Source of the DNA: Acanthacorydalis orientalis
Taxonomy: Eukaryota; Arthropoda; Insecta; Megaloptera; Corydalidae
Assembly: GCA_034766995.1 (NCBI GenBank)
Contig: CM068315.1
Location: 17,028,010-17,092,009 of the forward strand
Direction of reading: 5' to 3'
Length of the DNA stretch: 64,000 nt
The notes under the pieces were generated by a model. It was not told the origin of the DNA and ran no database searches. It was given only the letters and a program-made list of their open reading frames with translations. Below, one piece after another: positions 23,476 to 34,855 of this stretch (positions are counted from its first letter, which is position 1; each line of letters starts with the position of its first letter). Both the position numbers and the translations under genes were made by a program.

Positions 23476-25346
23476 TAAAATCAGTATTAAAATGATTAAT
23501 AATCAGTTAGTGTATATTTTAGTCGGATTTTTTTTTAGTGTTTAGAAAATGAAAAGGCATTTGTGAACTGACATTTAATAATAAAATTATATTTGATGAA
23601 TACAAATTTGATTTGTTTAACTAGTATTTATTTTAGATTAAATTCCTCGAAATTAATAATTCAAATCTAAGTAAGGTTCTATTAAAACATATTCGACAAA
23701 ATATTGTATAGAGAATTCATTAAAAAACAAAAACAGAAAAACCTGAACGAAAAATTAAAAAGATATAAAAAAATGAAATGTAAGACATTGAAGTTTGATT
23801 GTCTAATTATCAAGAGTATGATTAGCCATAAGGTATTTTTTTAATAAATAAATGATAAAAAAATAATTCTTAAACATGACATTTTTATGTGAAGAAAATT
23901 TTATTGGGATTATTTTACATTTAATCAGCTTTTTATCAAAAATCAGATAATAATTTTGTAGTACGTATGTAAATGATTATCGCTCTTTTCTAAATATTAG
24001 AGTAAAAGCTTAATCATAGTTGGATATATTTTCATTATCTCTATTTTTTGTATTGTTACGAATCGTTTTGTCTCTATGCATTGATCCTTTTCCTCTGTTG
24101 ATATGGCTTTTGGTTTGGGGTAAGTAATTATATCGTGGATATTATTCGCTCGAGCAGATAACAATTTTGAACAAATAAAGTCTCAACAGAATTCCGTATA
24201 ATTCTTTTTCGGTGACGTTTCGAGTAATTTTTCACGATTTTTTTTAATACAGCGACTGTACATCCCGATATCGCGCCCGTTGCACACGCCGTGCGATGTC
24301 TGTTGAATACACATACAGGGACACTATATTACTTAAATATAAATGAACGTACAATTCCGCAAATGATGTACAATATGTATTCAGAACAAACATCATATAC
24401 ATACATTCATACATAGTGTAAGTATGTAACATAGAAACACTGGCTTACTTGTTTATTTATTGCTACAGTACGCACTGCACCTACAGCAAACAAACCGCTG
24501 TAAACACATTGCACGGCCGTCGTACTCTGCGAGCGTTAATCATTTTGTCAGTGGGTCATCTGGGGTCGGGTCGCTCGCACTAGCCCACTACATTGCTACT
24601 GAACACCGGCCAACATTTGTCAGTTCAAACACATGGCATTATTAAACGCGTCTTTTGACTTTTCGTTGTCGTGTGTGACAGTTCATGATGTTGACGCTGT
24701 GTCAACATCAGCAATAATGTTATGTCAACAATTTTTATTACAACTCTTTAAAGAACTTACAGCTTTCGTGTCATGTAGTTTTTTTTTTAAAAAAAAAGTA
24801 ACAATGATCGATAAGGCAATCAAAAATTTAACATCATTTTTTCAAACCTACGCTTATAGATTAAATATTTCAAATAGTAATCATTCTTTTTCAATAGCAA
24901 GAGAGTAATATAATGTGTATACAAAAGTAAATAAAAAAAAAATTTTTTTATATATATTACAGCGATTGAAAAAATTAACATATTTTATTTTTTGAACACA
25001 CAATTTCCTTCATTGTTAAACATTGCTTCGTTTCTTGCAAATTTTCAATTCGTGTCGACTCACAAAAAATAAATAAAGATGTTTTTTGATTCAGTAATAT
25101 TATCAAACCGTATATCATTTAGAACGTATTCCAAAGATCTGAATAGATGATAATTCGTAGAAGTGATATCTGATATATGTGGAAGACGAGATAAAATCTC
25201 TCAATTCTACTTTTTTGAATTTTTTCAGCTGTGATTTTTCTCGTGTGTATTTTCATAGTGAAGAATTATTCCTTTTCTATAAATTACATTCGATTGGATC
25301 GATTATTTGTTACTAATATCAAATATATTACGAATGTAGAGTGGTA
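23476..25346. other. No gene recognised; small hairpin at 24686-24710
   Basis: The stretch 24460-24720 is clearly less AT-rich but has no recognisable protein. Elsewhere featureless AT-rich DNA. Confidence 0.5.
24686..24710. repeat. 10-bp inverted repeat, 5-nt loop
   Basis: TGATGTTGAC (24686-24695), loop GCTGT, complement GTCAACATCA (24701-24710). Confidence 0.85.
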
Positions 25347-26599
25347 AGTACCCGTTTTTGGCAAAAAAACATAATTTTTTTTGAGAAAATTCTCTTTTAT
25401 TTGTCAAGATAATCTTCTTTTAGATCTATGCACGTAGTTCAAATGCATTTCCAATTTTTTACTCCTTCTGAATAGTACAGTTTGTCAAACTTCTCAATAG
25501 GCATTTATAGCAGTGATGACATCCGAATTTGATGTAAATATTTTACTTCCAAACCATTTCTTCAAGTTTCGAAACAGGAAAAAGTCACATGGTATCAAAA
25601 ATAGAGAATATGATGGTTGTGGAAGCAATTTGTTGTGCAATTCATGCAATTTTGCCATCACAATTGTTGATTTGCGTGCCAGTAAATTGTCGTAATGGAA
25701 AAGTACTTTTTTGCCAATTGAGGACATTTTTTCTAGATTTCATTATTCAACTGATGCAATAATTATGCATAGTAAGCTTCTGTTATTGTTTTCTCTTTTT
25801 CAAAATAGTCGATTAGCAATATTTTATGAGCATCCTAGAAAAATGTTGCCATAACCTTTCTAGCTGATGTAAATGAATTTTGCCTTGGTTGGTTCACTTC
25901 TGCCAAGAGAAGTCTATTGTTTTGACTGATTTTTCGTTTCAGTTGTATGATGCTGGATCTATGTTTCGTCAACAATTATATATCGATCCAAAAATTCATG
26001 TCGATTATGTTTAAATACCGTTAAACACTCCTTTGGAATGTTCATTCGAATGCGTTTTTGTTCGATTGTGAGTAAACGCGTCACCCATCTATCTGGCGCA
26101 TAGCTTTTCATATGCAAATGTTCGTGTGAGATGTTCGGTACACGTTCATCTGAGAGGCATACTATTTCAACTATCTCATGCACTTTACGATCATTTACAA
26201 CAATTTCATGGATTTTTCTAATTATCTCTTCAGTAGTAACCGCAATTGACAAATTGGACTTTCTTTATCACAAACGCTTGTGCGTCCACGTTTAAATTCA
26301 TTGAACCATTATCTGACAATTGTCATCGAAAATGCAGAGCCGTGGTAAACAACGTGTATCTCTTCTTTAATTTCTCCACACATTTTCCAATTCAAAAACA
26401 GAAATCTATTCACTGACCGATACCGAATTTTTTCCATAATTAAAAAAGAGCAATAGTTGTTCACTTTGAATGACTGTTGAAACTAAGCTAATTAACGTAT
26501 TGTGCTCAAACTTTGACAACAGTAGTTTAAAATACAATACTGTTAAAAGACATCACAATTTGATATCAGTGGTGCCATCTCTTGTCCAACACGGGTAAT
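25347..26599 (-). mobile_element. Mariner element, irritans/Hsmar2-like
   Basis: The left end AGTACCCGTTTTTGGCAA and the right end TTGTCCAACACGGGTAAT are imperfect TIRs flanked by TA (25345-25346 and 26600-26601). Length 1253 bp. Confidence 0.85.
25397..26437 (-). pseudogene. Mariner transposase (irritans/Hsmar2-like), inactive
   Basis: ATG at 26435-26437 begins MEKIRYRSV. WFNEFKRGRTS, VTTEEIIRKIHEIV and WVTRLLTIEQKRIRM follow, a typical order for this group. The first catalytic motif IIVDET is intact (GAC 25968-25970) but the next codon, normally Trp, is TAG (25959-25961). LFHYDN (25689-25691) and IPCDFFLF (25584-25586) keep the second and third Asp at D34D spacing. The C-terminal DLKEDYLDK ends at TAA 25397-25399. 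Further stops and frameshifts lie near 26240-26330. All three Asp remain, so death is through nonsense changes. Confidence 0.88.
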
Positions 26600-26763
26600 T
26601 ATCACTTTATCTTCATACTTGAGCCTTATTTTCCAATCGAAGAATAATGGATATTGATAATTAATATAATTTTGTTGGAATTTTATGAAATATGTCTTCT
26701 TTTAATAAGAAAAGTGTTATAAACGGATATCGATTTCAACATTGTTTCGAATTTTTTTATATG

Positions 26764-26767
<4 letters not shown>

Positions 26768-26796
<29 letters not shown>
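26768..26796. repeat. (TA)n tract
   Basis: Continuous TA dinucleotides. Confidence 0.95.
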
Positions 26797-26798
<2 letters not shown>

Positions 26799-27877
26799 AT
26801 TTTACCTAAATCGTTTGTGAAATTTTAATATTAATATTGCTTATTATACAAATGACTCGATCGTCGATAAGCAACCTACAAAATATTTATGGCGTAATAT
26901 CCATTTAAACTGAGCTGAAACAGTTTCACTTTTTATCCGCTTAAGTATTTTCACGTAAATTCAAATACGTTTTCGAATTTATATACGAAAGTGATAATAA
27001 AAATGTTTCCTTGCGTCACACATAAAACAGTAATAAAAGTGAAGAGAGTTAGCATCATAAATAATAATAATAATATCATAAATAACGAATTATACAACGA
27101 AGATTAAGAAAATATTCATGTATGGCAGTGGTGACCCATAAATTCACCATATTTAGTAGTATTTTATGCATTTTAAAATATTCTACACACAATAGGCTAT
27201 TTACCATAATGTATTCAAAATACAACACGTTTTTGTTTAGGGCATGCAGATATATATAATAGAGTTGAAATTATTCAAGAACGTATTCGAAAAAAAGGAT
27301 CACGTGAGCAGAAGTCTGTTAGAATTCGAATAAGATATCTCTGTTCAGAGATTTTCGTTCGCGATAGAAATATTTATGTAAAGCGAACAGTCGACGAATT
27401 TCTTCTATATTTTTCTTGACATAAATATTATGTTTTACCACAATATATTTACATATTTGACAGAAGGAGGCCCCTCTGCCGATTTTATTAGTCGAAACTC
27501 ATCAAGATTTGTTTTTCGAGGAATTCAATATATGTAAACATGGACATAAACATTCCAAGATTTTAATATTTTAAAACAGTCGTACAACAAAGCAGTGCCG
27601 ACCAGTAGTCCATACAAATCGTCATAAAGGCTCTTTCATCAATTGATTTAATTTTTTCAAAGAGCCGATCCGTGATTTTTCTAACCGCACCTAAAATTAA
27701 ACGAAATTTATTTCATACACGAATATACCACACTCTCTGTTAATAGATATAGAAATACGAATAAGATTATTAATAATAAATAATTTCGTTATTTATTACA
27801 CATCATTTTATTTGTGAAAATATGTATATTTTGTAGATGACATATGAGTATCTTCTTTAGTGCTCTTTCTACTTGTT

Positions 27878-27878
27878 C

Positions 27879-27927
<49 letters not shown>

Positions 27928-27934
27928 AATATAT

Positions 27935-27978
<44 letters not shown>

Positions 27979-27980
27979 TT
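27878..27980. repeat. (CT)n then (TA)n
   Basis: CT dinucleotides to 27910, then TA with small interruptions. Confidence 0.95.
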
Positions 27981-28014
27981 ATACACTTGAGCCTCTTTTT
28001 ACATCATAAGTTCG

Positions 28015-28312
28015 TACCGTGCAAACAAAAACCGTGTAAAAAAGTTCAGAAATGTACAGTAATTTAAGAAAAGTGTACAGCATATTTAAGAAAAGAAAGA
28101 TTTGAAATATTCGTACAGCATACACGTGATTTTTGTGATATTTTCTGCGAACCGTGTAAAAGTAAGTAAAACGTGTAGAAAAAAAAACGTGTAAAAGTGA
28201 ATATAATGTGTTAAATCATTGTGTAACTGAATAAAAAATGTTAAAAAAACGTTTAACTGTGAATAAATCATGTTAAAAAATACGTGTAATTGTGAATCAT
28301 GTAATAATACTG
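28015..28312. repeat. Degenerate GTGTAAAA-type tandem repeat
   Basis: The motif (A)CGTGTAAAAnnn recurs irregularly about ten times (for example 28015, 28151, 28172, 28190, 28287), with variants GTGTTAAA, GTGTAACT and ATGTTAAAAA. Spacing is roughly 15-25 bp. The repeat ends near (TA)n at 28336. Confidence 0.55.
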
Positions 28313-28331
28313 AGTAAAAAGAAACCCAAGT

Positions 28332-28335
<4 letters not shown>

Positions 28336-28394
<59 letters not shown>
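28336..28394. repeat. (TA)n tract
   Basis: Continuous TA dinucleotides. Confidence 0.95.
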
Positions 28395-28398
<4 letters not shown>

Positions 28399-28894
28399 TA
28401 TAAGCTGACATTTAATAAAATTTTGATAAAAAGTTTAACCATGTGCTGACGATGAAAACGAACTTATAGGAAATTTCAGAATTATTTTGCAAACGTCTAC
28501 AGCATTTTTATTACAAAGAAACAATATTAAACTACATTTTATAAAACTGCCAATCGTACGCGTGTATACGCACACAGTAGCATTTTCGTGAAAGAAAATA
28601 TTTTCACAAGAATCTATCATGTAATATGAGTCAGAGATAACTTTTAAAATATTTATAACTGATACTTGCTAGGAAATAGTCGAGTCACGTATTTATCTAC
28701 CATATTTCTCTCCGTATTTATGAAATTTATTACTGAACGCGACTATTACGTCACATGCTGCAAAAGAAAAAGAGAAGAGGAAAAGAACGCACGCGGATTC
28801 ATCACAACCACTTACAAGATGACAGTCCAATAACCACACTAATCAACAAATTATCATTCGTACATCAAAAACACTAATTTTAGTCCAGTCTCGG
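28395..28894. other. No gene recognised
   Basis: AT-rich sequence rising in GC towards the island at 28895. Confidence 0.5.
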
Positions 28895-29135
28895 CTCGCG
28901 ATCGAGTGAAGCAACGCCTTGAGTTAAAATTTATAATTGAAATTCATGTCCAATAGCCAATCGTTAGCACTCCCGTGAGGCGACAGAGGAGAACCACGTC
29001 GTTGTAGTGGGGCATAGCCGCCAATGCTGGGCCCCTGGGGGGTCTACACCATAGCTATCAGACCGTCACTAACTGCCGGTGTTGCATGAACGTCTGCATG
29101 AGTGCCAGAAGCCGATCGTTGTTGTTCTGAATGTT
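28895..29135. other. GC-rich island of unknown nature
   Basis: About 240 bp, with its richest part at 28970-29090 (for example AATGCTGGGCCCCTGGGGGG). A plus-strand frame from about 28970 to 29055 is open for only about 27 codons (…HVVVVGHSRQCWAPGGSTP). The minus frames are also short. No rRNA, tRNA or protein family was recognised. A non-coding exon, promoter-type CpG island or fragment of a GC-richer TE are all possible. Confidence 0.45.
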
Positions 29136-29432
29136 AACCATATATAACACAAAACGCTTTGATGTTTTCGATGTGCGTTCACGACAGATAAAATTGCCAC
29201 ATCTCTTTTTTTAATACATAGATACGAAGCTTTTATTTCACTACATAGAATATTTAAGAATCATTGTTGTAGATTTACATTCATATAATATTTATTCAAT
29301 TGGTATATGATTATAAAAGCGTAAGAATTTAATCGAGTGCTTTTTCAACCCTACAATTAAACTTCTTTTTATAATTTACATTTTAGAAACAGCTTTTTTT
29401 ATATTTTAGCGTTTGAATATGTCGTTGTCCCC
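29136..29432. other. AT-rich sequence, nothing recognised
   Basis: Featureless. Confidence 0.5.
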
Positions 29433-29560
29433 ATTTAAATGCGGAAAATCAAAAATCGTTTATTAAACATTTTTAATCAGAAAAGTTTTTTGTAGTTTGT
29501 GGAACGAAAAAAGAATTCATCAGTGCAAGTGAATTTAGCTACAGTGTCAAAATAATACTG
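29433..29560 (-). repeat. Dispersed inverted-arm repeat, minus arm
   Basis: The reverse complement carries TAAATTCACTTGCAC, TCGTTCCACAAACTACAAAA and TCTGATTAAAAATGTTTAAT, matching the family arm. The outer edge ACAGTGTCAAAATAATACTG is shared with the copies at 50458 and 57535. Confidence 0.65.
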
Positions 29561-29734
29561 TGATTTTAGCAAATAGTTTATTTTAATATCGTAAATATTC
29601 GATCTTTCATATTGATGTTTATGCTTGGATGATTATATTCCTGTATGATGAACTCATTAACTTGTTCAATGAAATCCTTTAAGAATAAACTGAAGGTCGT
29701 AAATATAAACAAAAACCTTGTTCATAGTTTTCCC

Positions 29735-29885
29735 ATTGCGGCTGAATTCACTTTCACAGACCAACCGTTTCTCAAACAACACAAAATATTCTTAATCAAA
29801 ATCTTCTACAATTGTTTATTTTTCATTTTATGGAAACTACCGTCATCATTTTCAGAGTACTAGCAGAGAACATCTCAGGTGATCT
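29735..29885 (+). repeat. Dispersed inverted-arm repeat, plus arm
   Basis: GAATTCACTTTCACA, AACAACACAAAATATTCTTA and a TCATCATTTTCAGAG end match the family. It faces the opposite way from the copy at 29433. Confidence 0.6.
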
Positions 29886-30090
29886 CAAAAAAAATTTTTT
29901 TGCGTTCTGAAAATGATAAATTCGTCGTCTAATTAAATAATCACAATTTCTTATATAAACTCTATAGCCAGATTTGTTATTTTAAAGTAGTGAAGTCATA
30001 ATTATTAGTATGAATAGATAAAACGATCATTTTTTTTAAAAAAAATAGCTAAAATACAAACAAATGTTTTAATTAAAAAGTACTTGTCTG

Positions 30091-30094
<4 letters not shown>

Positions 30095-30153
<59 letters not shown>
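30095..30153. repeat. (TA)n tract
   Basis: Continuous TA dinucleotides. Confidence 0.95.
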
Positions 30154-30155
<2 letters not shown>

Positions 30156-30726
30156 CATTAAATTCAAACAAATAACCAAACATTTAAACTCTGTTTTTGT
30201 TTAATACATTAGACACTGCCTATCGAACTGATACAAAGAGACAAAGCCATCATCAAGATTTCGATTCGACAATGTGCACAGTGTCCACATAAAAGCCTAT
30301 TAATTAAAGCAATTCCCTACACACCGTCAAATTCCTTTTCAGTCAACTTATTTCATCCCTTATTTCATTTCAAAAAGCATCGCTGCAGTGTAGTTAGTAG
30401 CTATGTAGTATACGTTCCAATCACTTTTCATCATACAACTAACTCTCACCTTGGATTTTAATTAATAAGTAATTAATTAACAAGAAGGGCGAAATTAAAG
30501 GCGTAAAAGCTTCGAACCTCATCAGTACTTTTCAGAGCGAGAGCACAGAGGAACAGCTCTACAGATCTACGGCAGGCATTCAATGCGAAACGTATTTGAT
30601 CTTTACAGCCATAATAGGATGAAACGACAAATGATCACAAGGGAACGTTCACCATTGGTGAAGGTATCGCACGACTAATTTGAAACTGTCGAAAGTTATA
30701 TTCATGTCAATCAAACGTACATCTTA

Positions 30727-30798
<72 letters not shown>
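30727..30798. repeat. (CA)n then (TA)n
   Basis: CA dinucleotides to 30743, then TA with one TG. Confidence 0.95.
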
Positions 30799-30803
<5 letters not shown>

Positions 30804-31060
30804 CACGTGTGCGTGTATACAAATTCTTGTTAAATATATTTATTAGCAACAAAAGAAAAGATTGATTTTTGTGCTTTGACTCGAATGATTATTATACAAA
30901 TATATATTAATTAAAATGTATTTATGTACAAAGTCAATTAATTACAATATGAATATACAAGAAAAATCACTAAGTTAAATTTGTTTACGACATTTTATAT
31001 AATATTTTCCTAAAATCATAGAATACTTTTGATTTTGTTACAAAATTCAGGCATTTAATC

Positions 31061-31585
31061 AATTAAAATAATAATAACTGAATTCGTTTTCTCTTTAATA
31101 AAATATTTCAATGAATGGGAAATACTTTATAAATGCAATTAGTATAATAAATTAAACAGCACAATAATTTAGAATTAATACCGCTTTAAATAATTTATAG
31201 TATAATTGTTTTTTTTTTAATTAATATCCGTATGGAACCATTAATCTAGTTTTAAACAAAGATTATATCATACATTTAAATATTTTTATTATAATTATCA
31301 ATTTCTTATAACAATTAAAATAATAAAACTTTTTTTGACAATTAAAATAATAATAACTGAATTCGTTTTCTCATTAATAAAATATTTCTATGAATAGGAA
31401 ATACATTATAAATGCAATTAGTATAATAAATTAAACAGCACAATAATTTAGAATTAATGCCGATTTAAATAATTTATAGTATAATTGTTTTTTTTTTAAT
31501 TAATATTCGTATGGAACCATCAATCTAGTTTTAAACAACGATTATATCATACATTTAAATATTTTTATTATAATTATCAATTTTT
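31061..31585. repeat. Tandem duplication, 279-bp period
   Basis: Copy 1 spans 31061-31339 and copy 2 runs from 31340 to about 31585. About 245 bp align without a gap at an offset of exactly 279 (for example AATAATAATAACTGAATTCG at both). Only about a dozen substitutions are visible. The last 30 or so bp of unit 1 are not repeated after unit 2. No coding frame. Confidence 0.95.
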
Positions 31586-32035
31586 TGTATGCTTTGTTTA
31601 TTATATTAAATTTTTATCCATTGTCTTGCTACAAAATGAAGTACATTCATATACTTTTGTAAGTAGAATCGTTCAAATCTTGTTTATTAACAATTAAAAT
31701 TCGACAATTTGATTCGATACAATCAATTAGCAAAATTTAAATATTCAACCATGAAACAGATCACATAATAACGACAGATCTGTGTCGTCTGTAAAATAAT
31801 AGAATCAGTAACGTAATATAAAGTTCACCCCTATACGAAATAAATCATTCCCGTTGGCTGATTGGGAACACGTTTGCCTGTCTTGCTTAATATTGTTGAA
31901 ACACGTGCTTTAGTTCGACTTATAATTAGAACCCTTTACATCACAACCATATATTGATGAGATGAACGTGACGAATCGTATTATTTGATTCTTGTTTTAT
32001 TCAGACAATTTTTTTTTTTGATATTATTATTATTG

Positions 32036-32084
<49 letters not shown>

Positions 32085-32169
32085 AGCAAAATAATATTAG
32101 TAGGCGATAAATTAATACGGTGCTTTTTTATAGAAAATGAATGAATAATACGAAAAAATGGAATACATT
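31586..32169. other. No gene recognised; TA tract
   Basis: (TA)n at 32039-32080 is the only structure before the mariner remnant. Confidence 0.5.
32039..32080. repeat. (TA)n tract
   Basis: Continuous TA dinucleotides. Confidence 0.95.
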
Positions 32170-32505
32170 TCAGTCCTCAAAATATTCCCCGTTATTTTGT
32201 ATAACTTTGATCCATTTGTTGGGTAATTGACAAATCCCTTGTCACAACAAGAAAGGCGGCTTTGAGTCGATGAAGTCAAGATGCATTTTTGGACTTTTTT
32301 CATTGTTTTAGTATTTTTTGCACGTTTTATGCATTACAACACCTTCGCCTATAGCTGAACAAATCATTTCCACGGCTTCGCTGGCATTTTTTTCAGCTGG
32401 CATGTGAAAAAAATTTCGAACCCCATCGTGTTCACTACTGTTTTGTAAGGTTATGTCAACTGCTCGACTAAGAGATATAAGGTTTTTAAATGTTAAAGTT
32501 AGCAT
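32170..32505 (-). pseudogene. Mariner transposase remnant, N-terminus fused to C-terminus
   Basis: On the minus strand the N-terminal part reads …FFHMPAEKNASEAVEMICS, then GEGVVMHKTCKKYFK, the start of a mariner HTH domain. Within a few codons it continues (frame-shifted) as SKPPFLL, QGICQLPNKWIKVI and QNNGEYFED with TGA at 32170-32172, a typical mariner C-terminus. All of the catalytic domain is missing. The TIRs could not be identified with confidence, so the element limits are unknown. The lineage is related to, but distinct from, those at 22211 and 34856. Confidence 0.7.
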
Positions 32506-32969
32506 TTCAAAATCCTAAAATGACGAAAAAAAAACTTAATTTAAAATAATTATGATTAATTCAATTTAGTAAGTCACAGAAATATTTTGTACTCCTAATA
32601 TTTACAAAATATCAAACTAAATATTTAATTCTTAAAGAAATATCAGAATTAAATTCCAAATATATTATAATTCCAAATAAATAAAAAAATCTGTCATTAT
32701 AATTAAATTTGATAGCAACTAAATTTTATAACAAGTAAATAAATGAGAAATGTTTAAGTTTAATTTCAAAGTTTAAAGTATTTGATTAAAGGATTTAATA
32801 AAAAAAATGAAGTGAAGCTTCTTTAGCCGCTTTGAGAGTAAATTTTCAAAGCCGAGACGAAAAAATGTTACGGAAGTTATTATTATGTGGGTGGGGAGAG
32901 GATAGTTAGAGAGAGTGGGTGGAGAAAGAGAATGGCTCATGCATAGACTGCAAAAGCGAGCGACGGCTT
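32506..32969. other. No gene recognised
   Basis: AT-rich, then a purine-rich GAGAGAGTGGGTGGAG stretch near 32900-32930 just before the endonuclease-like remnant. Confidence 0.45.
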
Positions 32970-33467
32970 AGTTAACATTGTCACTCCGTTCATAGATATG
33001 ACTGTTGCACAATCCCAGTTATTTGGTGCGATGGTGACAGCAGTTGGTGAATTATGCATTCCTGAGTTTAAAATGAAAGACGGAAAAATAATTGTAATTG
33101 TAGCGATTTGCATTTCTCCGAATCAAAAATGGATGATATAATCTACTTAATACACCGTTCATTACTACCGTACATTCATGGAAGTACAGCGTTTTTTGGC
33201 AGAGGAGAGGATAAACTATCAATGATTATCACTGGGTATTTTAATGTCAATTTCGCGTCAGAAAATTCAGCATCACTTGTTAATTTTCTAGATGAAAAAC
33301 TTAATTTAAGTATGAATACTGATCCCATAATCGTAACGATCAAATAGGGGACTACTATAGATACTGTCTTTTCATGATATCTTCAAAACATACAATCCAA
33401 AACTTACACTTCATATTTCAGTTATCACAAGTCCATAGTATCAGTTGAACAAATTAAATCCCACTAG
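32970..33467 (+). pseudogene. Endonuclease-like (EEP) domain remnant of a mobile element
   Basis: The frame runs FGAMVTAVGELCIPEFKMKD, KIIVIVAICISPNQK, then after a one-base shift (near 33127) MDDIIYLIHRSLLPYIHGS and MIITGYFNVNFASENSAS. Past a TAG at 33344 it continues in frame as GTTIDTVFS, YLQNIQSKTY, SYFSYHKSIVSVE. The I-T-G-D-F-N and S-x-H-K-x-I-V-S motifs are those of exonuclease-endonuclease-phosphatase nucleases. Here the Asp of GDFN is Tyr (TAT 33237-33239). The wording resembles the domain carried by insect Helentron/PIF1 proteins, as I recall them; a LINE endonuclease is the alternative. It is plainly dead. Confidence 0.6.
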
Positions 33468-34855
33468 AATAAATCATGGAAGTTAATGAAATAAAAAAAT
33501 CTTAATTTTCAAATTCAATTCTAATTGTTTCATATTTACCGTCTTTCTCTTATACTAAATTCCACCTTTTGTTTTCTCTTCTGTACTGAAGAGAAAACAA
33601 AAAATAATAAACAAAAACGAAACCATTCATTTATCGCGGATGATACCATACTCTTAAATTTTTTTACATTTCAACTGACGGCAAAGAAATTTCACTTCTA
33701 GAGCGCTTATTGTGTTACCTGCACCTTTTTTTATTATAACAGTGTTTAAAGTTTGATTTTTGACAGGAACTATTTTCAGTTTAGTAAAAAATGTTTATTT
33801 ATTTATAGACTGCATACTGTTCATTTATGATAATTATAAATTGTACATTCTAAGAACTCAAAAGTTATATTTTTAAAATTCTCCGTAAACATTTCGGTCA
33901 ATTTATTTTTAATATAACCAGAGAGAGAAAGAGATCAAACGAACACGAATATTGACATAATTAAATTTCCATACTCATTAAGGGAACTCATTTTGGTTTC
34001 TGGATTAAATTGAATTAGATGTCCGGAAACGTTGTAAATTTATTTTGAAGACATTATATATATTTTAAGTACGGGTACTTTTTCTTTGTCATCTCAATAG
34101 CTACCGAGCGGAAGAAAAAAAAGGGTGGTACATAAAATGTCGATGAAAAACCTACCGTCGATTTAACTTTTCGCTGTCTAACACAGTGCAAGTAGAATGA
34201 AAGTGGGTTTGAAAAGATGTAGGTGTGCGCGTGTGAAAAACTTTGTATCGTTATTACTTTATTTTTCATATAAATTTTTGAGTTAATGTCACAAGTTCGC
34301 TGAAATATTGTAATAGATAAATTAATAATGAAATAAGTTCGGAATAAATTCTGAAAGAAAGATGTGTGTGGATTTTTGAACGTGTTGACAGTTCATTTAT
34401 ATCGAAGAATGAGCGAAAGTTAACTTTCACACAAAATATAGTACAAACGTTTCATTTTTGACTACTTGCAGATCGATTTTTGAATTCGAAACGAATGAAC
34501 TTACAACGAACCAGTGCTTTCTAATATAAAACAATATTTGTTTAATAATGTTATTTGTTTGTTGATATCTTTAATTTATTAAAGATTGCTTCTAATTACA
34601 TTAAAAATAATAAAGTATTTCAATTGATTATATTTTTAACACGAAGAAAAAAAAATCTAAAATAAATATATGTTTTATGGATTGATATTTAAAATATTTT
34701 ATTGGAAATTGGCTGTAAATAAATTTTATCTATGCGAAACCTAATCAAAAAGTTTCAGGCGTTACTTGTGTACTTATACTGAAGTTTTATAAATAGATTT
34801 GAAAATGATTTTAATAGTTAATATTTATTATACCTTTAGTTTGGTTCAATTGTTA
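33468..34855. other. No gene recognised
   Basis: AT-rich, no repeats or motifs noticed. Confidence 0.5.

Larger units (their letters stand above)
26600..28014. other. No gene recognised; simple repeats
   Basis: (TA)n at 26768-26796 and a CT/TA compound repeat at 27878-27980. Confidence 0.55.
29886..31060. other. No gene recognised; simple repeats
   Basis: (TA)n at 30095-30153 and (CA)n/(TA)n at 30727-30798. The stretch 30490-30700 is less AT-rich but has no recognisable frame. Confidence 0.55.

Noticed and set aside
28970..29090. rRNA fragment suggested by high GC content
   Set aside because: No recognisable rRNA core sequence; composition alone is not enough.
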